This document shows, in pieces, positions 1 to 8,781 of a DNA stretch of 64,000 bases; the first letter of the stretch is position 1, and every line of letters starts with the position of its first letter. This DNA is from Bowmanella yangjiangensis (GTDB lineage Bacteria; Pseudomonadota; Gammaproteobacteria; Enterobacterales; Alteromonadaceae): contig NZ_JAFKCS010000001.1 of the NCBI RefSeq assembly GCF_017255015.1, positions 306,772 through 370,771 of the forward strand, read 5' to 3'. The translations under genes were made by a program, and so were the position numbers. A model generated the notes under the pieces. It was not told the DNA's origin. It was given only the letters and a program-made list of their open reading frames with translations, and did no database searches.

Positions 1-1
1 G

Positions 2-940
<939 letters not shown>

Positions 941-955
941 CTCATTGGTAAGTTG

Positions 956-979
956 AAAAGCCCCTGCATGGGGGCTTTT
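956..979 (+). terminator. Rho-independent terminator after frmA
   Basis: AAAAGCCCC (956-964) pairs perfectly with GGGGCTTTT (971-979) around a 6-base loop, followed by a further T. The stem is A/T-flanked on both sides, so it can also end transcription coming from the opposite-strand gene at 1016. Confidence 0.85.
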
Positions 980-1015
980 TACTGAGGTTTAGGCTAGTGT
1001 TAACGCAGATACCCT

Positions 1016-1468
1016 TTACCAGTACTCCACTATGCGACTTACCTTATCTCCCTTAAATTCAAACAGTGTAAGACGCAATTCCTGGCCGTTTTTGCCCTGG
1101 TACAAGCGCTGCACGGCAGCGGCTTGCTTGCCCGGTAGCAGACTAACCAATTGATAGCTGTCCGGATCGTCATCCTGATAGCGCCCTTGTTTAAAGAAGC
1201 TGACCGAATTGTTGTAAAGGAGTTCTCTGGAATACCGCCCCCCATAGCCTTCGTGCTGGTAGATATAGTCATCCGTGTACAAGGCAAACAGGGCATCAAT
1301 GGCCGCCAGGGAGGACAAGTTGCTGTAGGCAATACGCTGCGCATTTAGCACCTTGTGGGTCAGGTCGAGCACTTGTTGCTGTTCCGGGCTTAAGGCCGAC
1401 TGGCTGGCCGGTTCGGCTTGGGCCGCGTGGCCTAAGCACAGTGTCAGTAGTAACAGAAAATAACGCAT
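1016..1468 (-). CDS. Secreted SnoaL/NTF2-like protein
   Basis: A 150-residue protein with a clear Sec signal peptide (MRYFLLLLTLCLGHAAQA, cleavage after AQA at about residue 18). The rest has the size and pattern of the SnoaL/NTF2-like (DUF4440-type) cone fold: an N-terminal helix, a segment with DALFALYTDDYIYQHEG, and C-terminal strands ending in FKGDKVSRIVEYW. Such folds bind small hydrophobic ligands or act as simple enzymes; the substrate cannot be read from sequence. It lies downstream of another secreted SnoaL-like gene and a TPR-esterase on the same strand, probably one transcript. Confidence is good for the fold, low for function. Confidence 0.75.
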   Translation of the reverse strand: MRYFLLLLTLCLGHAAQAEPASQSALSPEQQQVLDLTHKVLNAQRIAYSNLSSLAAIDALFALYTDDYIYQHEGYGGRYSRELLYNNSVSFFKQGRYQDDDPDSYQLVSLLPGKQAAAVQRLYQGKNGQELRLTLFEFKGDKVSRIVEYW

Positions 1469-1518
1469 AGGTTGTCCTTTATTATCAATGGGGCTGTTGT
1501 GTTTGGAGCCGTCTGTTT

Positions 1519-1962
1519 CTAATCCAGGTAGCGGCGCATATGCTGGATCAAGCCGTTCTTATTGAATTCCAGCACTAAGATGGTGCGGCCTTGAAAGTGT
1601 TTAAGCTGCTCATGCTTATAGTATGTGGACGTTTCCCTGACGACGGCTACGGCGGTATGGGTGCCAAGCACCGTACTTTCCAGCTCTTCGCTGAGCGACA
1701 CCATAGCGTTGGCTTTTTCGGGAATACCCTTTCTTAAATGGGCCTTACCGGTAAAGGAGCGATTGAAAGAAACATGAGTATCTATAAGATCCTCGGCGAA
1801 AAAGCCTAAAAAATGCTCGATATCCTCCTGTGTGGCATGCCGTTGCCTGGCCTTTTCTGAGGCTGATATCAAGGCCTGAACTTGCTCTGTGGTTGGTGTG
1901 GCTTGTGCGCTAACAGCACAGCAGGTCAGAATCAGTAACATCCAGCTAAAGCATTTGTGCAT
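1519..1962 (-). CDS. Secreted SnoaL/NTF2-like protein, second copy
   Basis: The frame can be extended 14 codons further, but the ATG at 1962 is preferred: it has a good ribosome site (GGAGAG, 6 bases upstream) and starts a normal signal peptide (MHKCFSWMLLILTCCAVSAQA). The mature part, about 126 residues, has the SnoaL/NTF2-like pattern (FLGFFAEDLIDTHVSF in the first third, LVLEFNKNGLIQHMRRY at the end). It differs enough in sequence from the neighbouring 150-residue protein that this is not a recent duplication. It sits 41 bases after the TPR-esterase gene and 50 bases before the other SnoaL-like gene, which suggests a three-gene transcript. Substrate unknown. Confidence 0.75.
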   Translation of the reverse strand: MHKCFSWMLLILTCCAVSAQATPTTEQVQALISASEKARQRHATQEDIEHFLGFFAEDLIDTHVSFNRSFTGKAHLRKGIPEKANAMVSLSEELESTVLGTHTAVAVVRETSTYYKHEQLKHFQGRTILVLEFNKNGLIQHMRRYLD

Positions 1963-2003
1963 ATTCTGCTCTCCGTTTGTTGTTCGGGGCGCACTAACCG
2001 CCA

Positions 2004-3266
2004 CTATGGCCCATCAACGGCCATGCCCAGTTGCTGGGCCATTTGCTGATAATTAGCCAGTAAAGGATCGTTGTTGCTCTTCGCCAGGGAAATGGCTTTA
2101 GTCAGCAGACGCCTAGCCTGGTCCACTTGCCCGGTGGTCTGGTAAGTAGTTGCCAATGCTGCCAGTGCTTTGGCTGATTTAGGCTGCAATTGCACCCAGC
2201 GCTGACCCAGTGCCAGGGCTTCTTCGTATCGCTCGGCTTGGCGCAGCATCATGGCAGCGGCACGCAGACTATCGCTGTTACGTGGAATATCGGCATTGGG
2301 CCACACTTCGAACCCGACCAGTTTGCTCAGATAGGCGTAGTAATTGTCTATTTGCTCGAGCATGGGGCCTGCCTCGGCATTGGCACGAAACGCATTAAAG
2401 TTAAGGCCGATATCAAAATCCTGACGGGGAAAAACCAGATCCAGTGCAGAAAGTAACGCTTGTGCAGCCATAGGGTAGTGGCCGAAATTATCAACTTGCT
2501 CGGCGCGTACCTGGTAATGAGGAAATTGCGCTAGCCTGGCCGTAAGTGTTTTTAAGGTGTCGGGTTGGGTTGGCGCTTCTGATGCGTCTGTGGTGGCAGA
2601 AGCGACATACAAATAACCTTTATGCTCTGGCCGTTTGGCCAGTTGCTCAATCAGGCTGTCGATCAGACTGCTTTTGGGGTCATAGCCCATGCCAATAACA
2701 CTGGCCGCAGCAAACAGAAAGTGGCCGTCAAATAAATCCGGATTCCTGACTAAGCTATCCGCAGCAAAGGCTGCCGTGGGTGACATACCAATCAGCAGAC
2801 GGAAATTATTGCTGCGTACCTGCTTGTCTACCCGTGGCAACAATTCTTGTTCCAGATAGCCGTGGAACTGCTCGGCATCCTCTCCCCAAAATGTTTTGTC
2901 CTCGGGCGCGCCAGGTAAGCCGCTTTGACTTTTGTATAGCTGTGGCGAGATTGCTACGCCGTCATCGGTATGCACGGCGACCACAATGGATTTGGGCATG
3001 GAGGCAGTGGTGCCAAGATGACGGGTGACACCTACGACCATGTCTGCCAGGGTCCAGGCGTCCAGGGTATAAATAACCGGATAGCGGATAAAATCCGCAT
3101 CCAGATGATAGTCTTTGGGCAAGTAAATATCGGCGCGCATGGTGCGCTTCAGATGACTGGACTCGATAGTCAGGCTGATTTTGTCTTGAGGTGTGACGTC
3201 GGCGTGCGTCCAACAAGAAAAAAATGCCGCCCATAACAGGGCGAACAAAGGCGGGAACTTACACAT
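2004..3266 (-). CDS. Secreted alpha/beta-hydrolase (putative esterase, Fes/IroE-like) with C-terminal TPR region
   Basis: 420 residues with a signal peptide (about residues 1-22, ending THA). Residues ~30-285 match the putative-esterase family of alpha/beta-hydrolases: strand region RYPVIYTLDAW, a nucleophile elbow GMSPTAA in place of the usual GHSMGG, and a late histidine in NFGHYPMA. Residues ~330-410 contain TPR-like helices (EEALALGQRWVQLQPKSAKALAALATTYQTTG). The family hydrolyses ester bonds of siderophores, sugars or other small molecules; the substrate is unknown. A TPR tail is common in members from Alteromonadales-type bacteria. It is first in the minus-strand group with the two SnoaL-like genes and is divergent from the ToxR-like regulator at 3490, its likely controller. 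Confidence 0.82.
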   Translation of the reverse strand: MCKFPPLFALLWAAFFSCWTHADVTPQDKISLTIESSHLKRTMRADIYLPKDYHLDADFIRYPVIYTLDAWTLADMVVGVTRHLGTTASMPKSIVVAVHTDDGVAISPQLYKSQSGLPGAPEDKTFWGEDAEQFHGYLEQELLPRVDKQVRSNNFRLLIGMSPTAAFAADSLVRNPDLFDGHFLFAAASVIGMGYDPKSSLIDSLIEQLAKRPEHKGYLYVASATTDASEAPTQPDTLKTLTARLAQFPHYQVRAEQVDNFGHYPMAAQALLSALDLVFPRQDFDIGLNFNAFRANAEAGPMLEQIDNYYAYLSKLVGFEVWPNADIPRNSDSLRAAAMMLRQAERYEEALALGQRWVQLQPKSAKALAALATTYQTTGQVDQARRLLTKAISLAKSNNDPLLANYQQMAQQLGMAVDGP

Positions 3267-3327
3267 TTTTCGTGATCCTTAATCGGGGTAATTGACCCTG
3301 TCCAAGCTAAAACAAGACCGAACAGCT

Positions 3328-3341
3328 GGCATGTGCATGCC
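3328..3341. promoter_or_regulatory. Perfect 14-bp palindrome in divergent promoter region
   Basis: GGCATGTGCATGCC is a perfect dyad (GGCATG-TG-CATGCC) lying between the divergent esterase and ToxR-like regulator genes, 53 bases upstream of the plus-strand -35 hexamer. It could be an operator for either gene. No binding protein can be named from sequence. Confidence 0.4.
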
Positions 3342-3393
3342 TTGATTTATCCCTGATTTTTCGCTGATGGTCTTATTATTCAATAGGTTAGGT

Positions 3394-3422
3394 TTGTCAC
3401 GATTTGTGTTTCCGGATATTAA
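3394..3422 (+). promoter_or_regulatory. Sigma-70-type promoter of the ToxR-like regulator
   Basis: TTGTCA at 3394-3399 (5 of 6 to consensus) and TATTAA at 3417-3422 (4 of 6) are separated by exactly 17 bases and lie 67 bases before the start codon at 3490. No strong ribosome site precedes that ATG. Confidence 0.5.
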
Positions 3423-3489
3423 TCTGCGGCACTGATATGGTCTGTCTGTGTTACTATTCTTGCGTGCCGGACAACAACAATAACCCTAT

Positions 3490-5520
3490 ATGAGTAAACA
3501 ATTCCGCCTGGGGCAGGCGCAAATTGATCTGACCCGCAATCAGATTATCCTGGCCGGGGTAGTGCAAACCATGCAGCCCAAAGCGATGGCGGTATTGGCC
3601 GAATTGGTTAGGGCGCAGGGGCGAGTGGTGTCTATGGATGAGCTCCTGCAAAGGGTGTGGCCAGATACTATTGTTACCCCCAATACCTTGCAGCGCTGTA
3701 TTGCCCAGCTTCGTAAGGCCCTTGGCGATGACAGCCGCGAGCAAAATATCATTAAAACCCACGCCAAGCAGGGCTATAGCCTGGAAATGGCTGCGGAGTT
3801 TGCCGTGCCCATGCCACCCGCAAGCCTTGCAGTTAAACGCAGTGGATTATCTATCCCTTACCTGGTGGTTGCCGGGTTAGTGCTGCTTACCTTGATGGTG
3901 GCCGGTTTTTATCTGAAGCACGAGGGCCAGCATAGTTATGGCCACATGCATTATCTGACCACGACAACAGGCAAGGAGAGTTTTGCCAGCTATTCGCCGG
4001 ATGGCCGTTTTGTGGTGTTTCATCGTTTTGAAGGGCAGTGCGAAAACCATCTTTGGAGTAAGGACTTGCACAGCCAGCAGGAAACACGCTTGACCAAAGA
4101 GGCGGGCTATTTTCAGCAGCATAGCTTTGCACCAGGGGGCGATAGGCTGGCATTTGTCGGCAAAAGCTTGTGCGGCAAAGCTGATGTACCGGAATGCTGG
4201 GAGCTGAAAACCCTGGATGTGGCAGCAGCCCTAACGACTGCCCAGGACGCGCAAACCCGTATGAGCTGCGATGAGGGCAGATTATATGGGCCACAATGGA
4301 TGAATAACGGCAATATCGCCCTGCTTAAGAAGCCGCATCAGGGGCAATGGCAGCTTATCAGCTACCATGTACGAGACAACCTTGAGCAAGAGTTGTTTGC
4401 TCCTGAAGGGCTGCGACTTTACAACCTGGCATACTCTGCAGGGCTGGATAAACTAGCGCTGCTGGGTAAAACCCATGAGGGTAAGGACCAACTTACCTTG
4501 TTAAGCAGTGACGGCGAGGTAACCTCCAGCGCGGTGCTGCAATGGCCGATGGCTCTCTCTCAATTCGATTTGCTGGAGCTGAGCTTTCACCCCAGCCAGC
4601 CCAAACTACTGGTATATAACACCCACCATCAGTTTGAAGTGGACTTCAGTGGCCGGGTGACCCCAATTAGCCTGGCGACCGCCAAAGCAATCTATTCTCT
4701 GGTATACGCGCCACATCAGGACAAGCTGTTGGCAGCTTATGGTATGCAGGACTGGCATTTTTATCTGCATAGTTTGGACAGCGACGGTCAAACACCACGC
4801 TCTTTGCCGGAAAAATGGGAGTCTACCTTTGCCGATAAGGAAGCCCGTTTTCAGCCTCAGGGAGAATTAATCGCCTATGTATCCAATCGCTCTGGTCAGG
4901 AACAGGTCTGGTTGATGGATGGACAGCGTACCTGGCAATTGAGCCAGTTCACCCATGGCCCAATAGCCGGACTTAGCTGGTCACCATCTGGTCAGCAACT
5001 GCTGGTGAATCATATTGACCGTTTGCTGTTGCTAGATCTGCAGGGGCAACAGCAAGAACTGATTACGCCTTTCGCTGCTATCCAGTTGTTTCAGTGGACC
5101 GAGCAGGGCGAGATCCTGTTTTCCAGCCAACGTGAGTGGCAACAACAGATGATTGCCTGGCACCCCGAAACCAATCAGTGGCGCCAATGGCAAGTTGCAC
5201 CCAGTTCCTGGGCTGCGCTGGATAGCCAAGGGCAGTTGTTAAGCCTGGATAACGGCGGCAAACTTTGGCTGCATCAGAATGGAGAGTCGCCAATATTGCT
5301 GCTTAGCGATATTAAAAAGCGTTTTGCCTGGCGCCGTGGTCAGTTGTTGGCCGTAGATAATCAGAATCGACTTATTCACTATGACACCGCACAGCAACAA
5401 CTGTTGAGCCAGCACAGTCTGGCTACTCCAAGCCTTTATATCGACGACTATGACGGTCGGTCCGTGCTGGTGGCAGAGATCACTGATATGCAACAGGACA
5501 TTGTGGAACTGAGCCGTTAA
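3490..5520 (+). CDS. Membrane-anchored ToxR/CadC-type winged-helix regulator with beta-propeller sensor
   Basis: 676 residues. Residues 1-100 form an OmpR/PhoB-type winged helix (VSMDELLQRVWPDTIVTPNTLQRCIAQLRKALGD is the wing and recognition-helix region). One membrane segment follows at residues ~121-142 (LVVAGLVLLTLMVAGF). The remaining ~530 residues are predicted periplasmic and contain TolB/PD40-like blades (YSPDGRFVVFHR, FAPGGDRLAFVGK, WSPSGQQLLVNH). The layout is that of one-component membrane regulators such as CadC, which bind DNA in the cytoplasm and sense in the periplasm. It is divergently transcribed from the esterase/SnoaL group, so control of that group is the natural inference. 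The sensed signal is unknown. Confidence 0.87.
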   Translation: MSKQFRLGQAQIDLTRNQIILAGVVQTMQPKAMAVLAELVRAQGRVVSMDELLQRVWPDTIVTPNTLQRCIAQLRKALGDDSREQNIIKTHAKQGYSLEMAAEFAVPMPPASLAVKRSGLSIPYLVVAGLVLLTLMVAGFYLKHEGQHSYGHMHYLTTTTGKESFASYSPDGRFVVFHRFEGQCENHLWSKDLHSQQETRLTKEAGYFQQHSFAPGGDRLAFVGKSLCGKADVPECWELKTLDVAAALTTAQDAQTRMSCDEGRLYGPQWMNNGNIALLKKPHQGQWQLISYHVRDNLEQELFAPEGLRLYNLAYSAGLDKLALLGKTHEGKDQLTLLSSDGEVTSSAVLQWPMALSQFDLLELSFHPSQPKLLVYNTHHQFEVDFSGRVTPISLATAKAIYSLVYAPHQDKLLAAYGMQDWHFYLHSLDSDGQTPRSLPEKWESTFADKEARFQPQGELIAYVSNRSGQEQVWLMDGQRTWQLSQFTHGPIAGLSWSPSGQQLLVNHIDRLLLLDLQGQQQELITPFAAIQLFQWTEQGEILFSSQREWQQQMIAWHPETNQWRQWQVAPSSWAALDSQGQLLSLDNGGKLWLHQNGESPILLLSDIKKRFAWRRGQLLAVDNQNRLIHYDTAQQQLLSQHSLATPSLYIDDYDGRSVLVAEITDMQQDIVELSR

Positions 5521-5525
5521 TAATT

Positions 5526-5543
5526 TAGCGGGTAGCCCCGCTA
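5526..5543 (+). terminator. Weak hairpin after the ToxR-like regulator
   Basis: TAGCGGG (5526-5532) and CCCGCTA (5537-5543) form a perfect 7-bp stem with a 4-base loop. The T-rich run (TTTTATTTTTTTA) starts only about 8 bases later, so termination efficiency is uncertain. Confidence 0.5.
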
Positions 5544-5602
5544 GCGGCATGTTTTATTTTTTTATGAGCCTGAGGACCATAAGCCCCAAAGGTTAGGGTA
5601 GG

Positions 5603-5671
5603 ACACAAACAGGTTGCACACAGTGCCGTCCTTTTTGGGGGGACTGAGTGAGTGCAGGAACCTGTTTGTGT
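5603..5671. repeat. 69-base structured inverted repeat between convergent genes
   Basis: ACACAAACAGGTT (5603-5615) and AACCTGTTTGTGT (5659-5671) are perfect 13-bp inverted repeats. Nested within them are GCAC/GTGC (5616-5619 with 5652-5655) and GTCC/GGAC (5628-5631 with 5641-5644), closing a T5G4 loop. The whole can fold as one long interrupted hairpin on either strand. It may be a bidirectional terminator, a small mobile palindromic repeat or a structured RNA; no second copy was noticed in this window. Confidence 0.55.
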
Positions 5672-5688
5672 AAATACTCGGTATCAGC

Positions 5689-6990
5689 TTAGTTTTGATG
5701 TTTCAGCCGGTACATTAGCAGGGCGGCGCGTTTTGCCTGCTTGGGCAACGAGTCCAGTTGGCCGGTTTCCTCGACGGTATGGCCGGCGGTACCGCTCATT
5801 CCCAGGCCGTCAATGGCCATATCCACAAAGGCCGCGGTAAAGGATACATCCGCTGCCCCGGCGTTTAGTGGGTTAACCGCCTCAACCTTACCCTGGCCGA
5901 GGTCTTCACTGGCCTGGCTGTACAGGCTGAGTAATTTGCGGTTGCCGTCACTGGGGCCCATTGGTGGATAGCCGTCGCCAAACTCAATATTCCCGCTGGT
6001 TTGCGGCAGGCTTCTGGCTACTATGGCACGCATTTTTTCCTGCACCCGTTGTAGCTGCTCCAAAGACACTGCTCGAATATCACCGGTAACAATGGCGCTT
6101 TCTGCCACCACATTGTTTTTACCAAAGGTGCTGCCGCTGTTGCTGATGGGATCATGATTAACTGTGGTGCCACCCATAATGCGGCCGGGGTTAAAGGTTA
6201 GCAGGTCTTCACTACGCAACTCTTCATAAAAGCTGTTCAGAATACGGGCTGCCTCATAAATGGCACCGGCGCCCACTCTGTCCTGAAAGATCTGTGAGGA
6301 ATGGGACGGCACACCTTTGATTTCTAGGCTCCAGTCTACCGAGCCGCGTCTGGAAACATTGGCAGTTTTCGGGTTACCGTCGCCGTTTTCAAACCCCAGG
6401 GAAATATCCGCCCATGCAGCGGCGTCCACCAAGGCTTTTTTGGATAAAGACAGCGGCTTGCCGCTTAACTCTTCATCGCCGGTCATTATTACCATCACAT
6501 TCATATCAGCCAGTTCACCGGCTTCGTGCAATGCCTTAAGGGCTTGCAGAATAATGATATTGCCGCCTTTCATATCGGCAATGCCGGGGCCCTTGGCGGT
6601 CTGCTCGTCGATACGCTCAAAGCGCTGAAATGGGCTGTCCGGTTCAAATACCGTATCCAGATGGCCAATCAACAAAAGCTTAGGCCCTTTGCCACCATGA
6701 ATTTCTGCTATCAGATGCCCGGCACGGTTAAATGCTTCACCACTGTCAAAGCGAGCCTGCATGCCCAGCTTCTCAAATTCCGGGATCAGCACCTCGGCCA
6801 CCTGCTTAACCCCGGCAAAGTTCATGGTGCCGCTATTGATATTCACCACCTGCTCAAGCAGGGCCAGAGCCTGCGGGTTACTTTGGTCAATGTGACTGAC
6901 GAGTTTGCTTTCGCTGGTGGTTAAATCTGCCTGTGCGGCTTGGCTTAGCAGTGCGCTGAGGGTCAGGGCGATAAGGGAATATGGCTTCAT
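5689..6990 (-). CDS. Exported M20-family zinc peptidase (glutamate carboxypeptidase-like)
   Basis: The open frame runs on for 93 more codons, but the ATG at 6990 starts a proper signal peptide (MKPYSLIALTLSALLSQAAQA), giving 433 residues. M20 metal ligands and catalytic residues are visible: GHLDTVF (His, Asp), GPGIADMKGG (bridging Asp), TGDEELSG (catalytic Glu and ligand Glu), and the last His in GTAGHTVEE. The dimerisation or lid domain contains GVPSHSSQIF. Closest in pattern to carboxypeptidase G2-type enzymes, which remove C-terminal glutamate or related residues from peptides or folate-like compounds. Periplasmic, probably part of peptide scavenging. Convergent with the ToxR-like gene and divergent from the DUF3010 gene. 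Confidence 0.88.
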   Translation of the reverse strand: MKPYSLIALTLSALLSQAAQADLTTSESKLVSHIDQSNPQALALLEQVVNINSGTMNFAGVKQVAEVLIPEFEKLGMQARFDSGEAFNRAGHLIAEIHGGKGPKLLLIGHLDTVFEPDSPFQRFERIDEQTAKGPGIADMKGGNIIILQALKALHEAGELADMNVMVIMTGDEELSGKPLSLSKKALVDAAAWADISLGFENGDGNPKTANVSRRGSVDWSLEIKGVPSHSSQIFQDRVGAGAIYEAARILNSFYEELRSEDLLTFNPGRIMGGTTVNHDPISNSGSTFGKNNVVAESAIVTGDIRAVSLEQLQRVQEKMRAIVARSLPQTSGNIEFGDGYPPMGPSDGNRKLLSLYSQASEDLGQGKVEAVNPLNAGAADVSFTAAFVDMAIDGLGMSGTAGHTVEETGQLDSLPKQAKRAALLMYRLKHQN

Positions 6991-7211
6991 TGTGCTTACT
7001 TGTGGCAAAGGAGTGTGGCTACTATGGCAAATTACGAAGGTTGGTGCGAGCACAGGTGAGTGGGAATTGGTGCCTGGCGCGGTTAAACCGCCAAAATTCG
7101 CGATACAAATTTTCTCACTATGGTGCGCCGGCAAGAAAACTTGAAAAGCGATTCCCGGCAGGCAGGCTTTTAACGTTATAATTGCGCTTTTGTAATTGAC
7201 GGGGATAGATA

Positions 7212-7637
7212 ATGAAAGTCTGTGGTATTGAATTAAAGAGCAACGAGGCGAATTTATGTCTGTTGTCATTAACCAACGGGCTGTTCCATATTCCCGATTG
7301 CCGGGCCCGCCGTTTGACCTTAAGTGATAATAGCGCCGAGGGCCTGCGCCAGTTCCAGAGTACCCTGGCCAAGCTGTTAGAGGATTACAAGATAGACAAG
7401 GTGATTATTCGCCAGCGCCCCATGAAAGGTAAGTTTGCCGGTGGCGCCATTGGTTTTAAGCTGGAAGCGGCCATTGAGCTGATTGACGGTGTAGAGACTA
7501 TTGTGTACGGCAGTACCGAGATGAAAGAGTCACTCAAACATAATCCGGTATCGGTGGACTTTGCCGAAACCGGCCTGAAGCAATTCCAGGAAAGTGCCTT
7601 TACCACGGCTTACGCTTGGCTGATGCAAAACGCCTGA
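7212..7637 (+). CDS. DUF3010 family protein
   Basis: 141 residues without signal peptide or membrane segment. The start MKVCGIELKSNEANLCLL and the conserved middle (IIRQRPMKGKFAGGAIGFKLEAAIEL) match the DUF3010 family, widespread in marine gammaproteobacteria and of unknown function. A ribonuclease-H-like fold has been suggested for proteins of this type by their beta-strand order, but nothing in this sequence proves it. The gene stands alone between a divergent peptidase and a catalase-like gene. The ATG at 7212 has GGGGATAGATA upstream, an acceptable ribosome site. Confidence 0.8.
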   Translation: MKVCGIELKSNEANLCLLSLTNGLFHIPDCRARRLTLSDNSAEGLRQFQSTLAKLLEDYKIDKVIIRQRPMKGKFAGGAIGFKLEAAIELIDGVETIVYGSTEMKESLKHNPVSVDFAETGLKQFQESAFTTAYAWLMQNA

Positions 7638-7765
7638 TTTCTCTGGTGAGAGATGTTGCCGGAGCTATTATTCGCCGGCAACTGCCTATATTTTACTGAA
7701 GTACGGAAAGTTCCTGCCCCCATGCACGGTCTAAACAAGCTGACAGAATGATACTGGAAGCAGCA

Positions 7766-8743
7766 ATGACATTGACCAAGCATTTTTTATTACCCGGTTC
7801 CTTAATACTGCTGAGCTTTTCAGGCCTGGCGGGTGCGCAAGTGCAAGCAGTTGATTTTATTCAATTGTTTGAAAAGATGAGCGGCAAACAACCCGGTTTA
7901 CGCAAAGCGCACGCCCGCGGTGTATGTGCCGCAGGGGTGTTTGAGCCAGCAGACAGTGGCCCCTTTGTATCGGCGCCTTTACTAAGTCAGGGCAGCTTAC
8001 CTGTTAGCTTGCGGTTTTCTGTTGGTGGCGGAAATCCGGCTGCCGATGAGCGTGCGCCCGGAACCCGCGGTATGGGCATGCAGATAAGCTTAGCGGATGG
8101 TAGTAAACACACCTTTACTGGCAATAACTTCCCGGTATTCGCGGGTAAAGATCCGCAGACTTTCTTTGGCTTTCTCTCCACCTTGCTACCAGACGAGCAA
8201 GGCCAGCGCGATCCTAAGCGCATGGCGGACTATGTGGCCATGCATCCCAGTGTTCAGGGCCACTACGCCTGGTTGAAGAGTGCCAAAACACCGGCCTCTT
8301 ACGCCAATACCGAATTTTTTGGGCTGCACACCTTCTTTTTTCAGCCTAAGGACGAGTCTCAGATCAAGTTTCGCTGGCAGTTAATACCCGAGGCGGGTGT
8401 TAAAACGCTGGAAGCTGAAGAGGCCAAGGCGAAGCCTGCGGATTTTCTGGCCGCCAAGCTGGCTGAGCAAATTGCCACAGGTGAGGTGAGCTATTCTTTG
8501 GTGGCAAGCCTCGGCGAGCCGACAGACAGTAATATCGACCCGTCAAGCCCCTGGCCGGCAGACAGGCCGCAGGTTCTGCTTGGCAAGGTTCGTTTAAACA
8601 GTGCCGGGGGCGATAGCTGTACGGCAATCAATTTTGATCCCAATCAGCTGTCTCGTGGTTTTACGCCAAGTGACGACCCCGTACTAAAAATGCGCTCACC
8701 CGCTTATGCAATCTCTTTCGGTAAACGCCTGAGCGGACAGTAA
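7766..8743 (+). CDS. Periplasmic catalase-related peroxidase (SrpA family)
   Basis: An in-frame ATG exists at 7748, but 7766 has a GGAAG ribosome site 6 bases upstream and begins a signal peptide (cleavage near LAGAQ), giving 325 residues. The protein is a mini-catalase: the distal heme histidine region reads RKAHARGVCAAGVF, the active-site Asn region is in FTGNNFPVFAG, and the proximal Arg/Tyr pair is in RSPAY near the C-terminus (Arg and Tyr four residues apart as in catalases). Such SrpA-type proteins use peroxide to oxidise organic substrates and usually have little true catalase activity. Located in the periplasm. A bidirectional terminator separates it from the convergent S46 peptidase. 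Confidence 0.88.
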   Translation: MTLTKHFLLPGSLILLSFSGLAGAQVQAVDFIQLFEKMSGKQPGLRKAHARGVCAAGVFEPADSGPFVSAPLLSQGSLPVSLRFSVGGGNPAADERAPGTRGMGMQISLADGSKHTFTGNNFPVFAGKDPQTFFGFLSTLLPDEQGQRDPKRMADYVAMHPSVQGHYAWLKSAKTPASYANTEFFGLHTFFFQPKDESQIKFRWQLIPEAGVKTLEAEEAKAKPADFLAAKLAEQIATGEVSYSLVASLGEPTDSNIDPSSPWPADRPQVLLGKVRLNSAGGDSCTAINFDPNQLSRGFTPSDDPVLKMRSPAYAISFGKRLSGQ

Positions 8744-8752
8744 CAAGCATGA

Positions 8753-8778
8753 AAAAGGGGAGCCGATGCTCCCCTTTT
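8753..8778. terminator. Bidirectional terminator between catalase and S46 peptidase genes
   Basis: AAAAGGGGAGC (8753-8763) and GCTCCCCTTTT (8768-8778) form a perfect 11-bp stem with the loop CGAT. Poly-A before and poly-T after the GC core let it work on both strands, as expected between convergent genes. Confidence 0.92.
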
Positions 8779-8781
8779 AGG

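Noticed and set aside
6991-7269. 93-codon N-terminal extension of the M20 peptidase frame
   Set aside because: It would place the signal peptide in the middle of the protein and overlap the divergent DUF3010 start; the ATG at 6990 starts a proper signal peptide.
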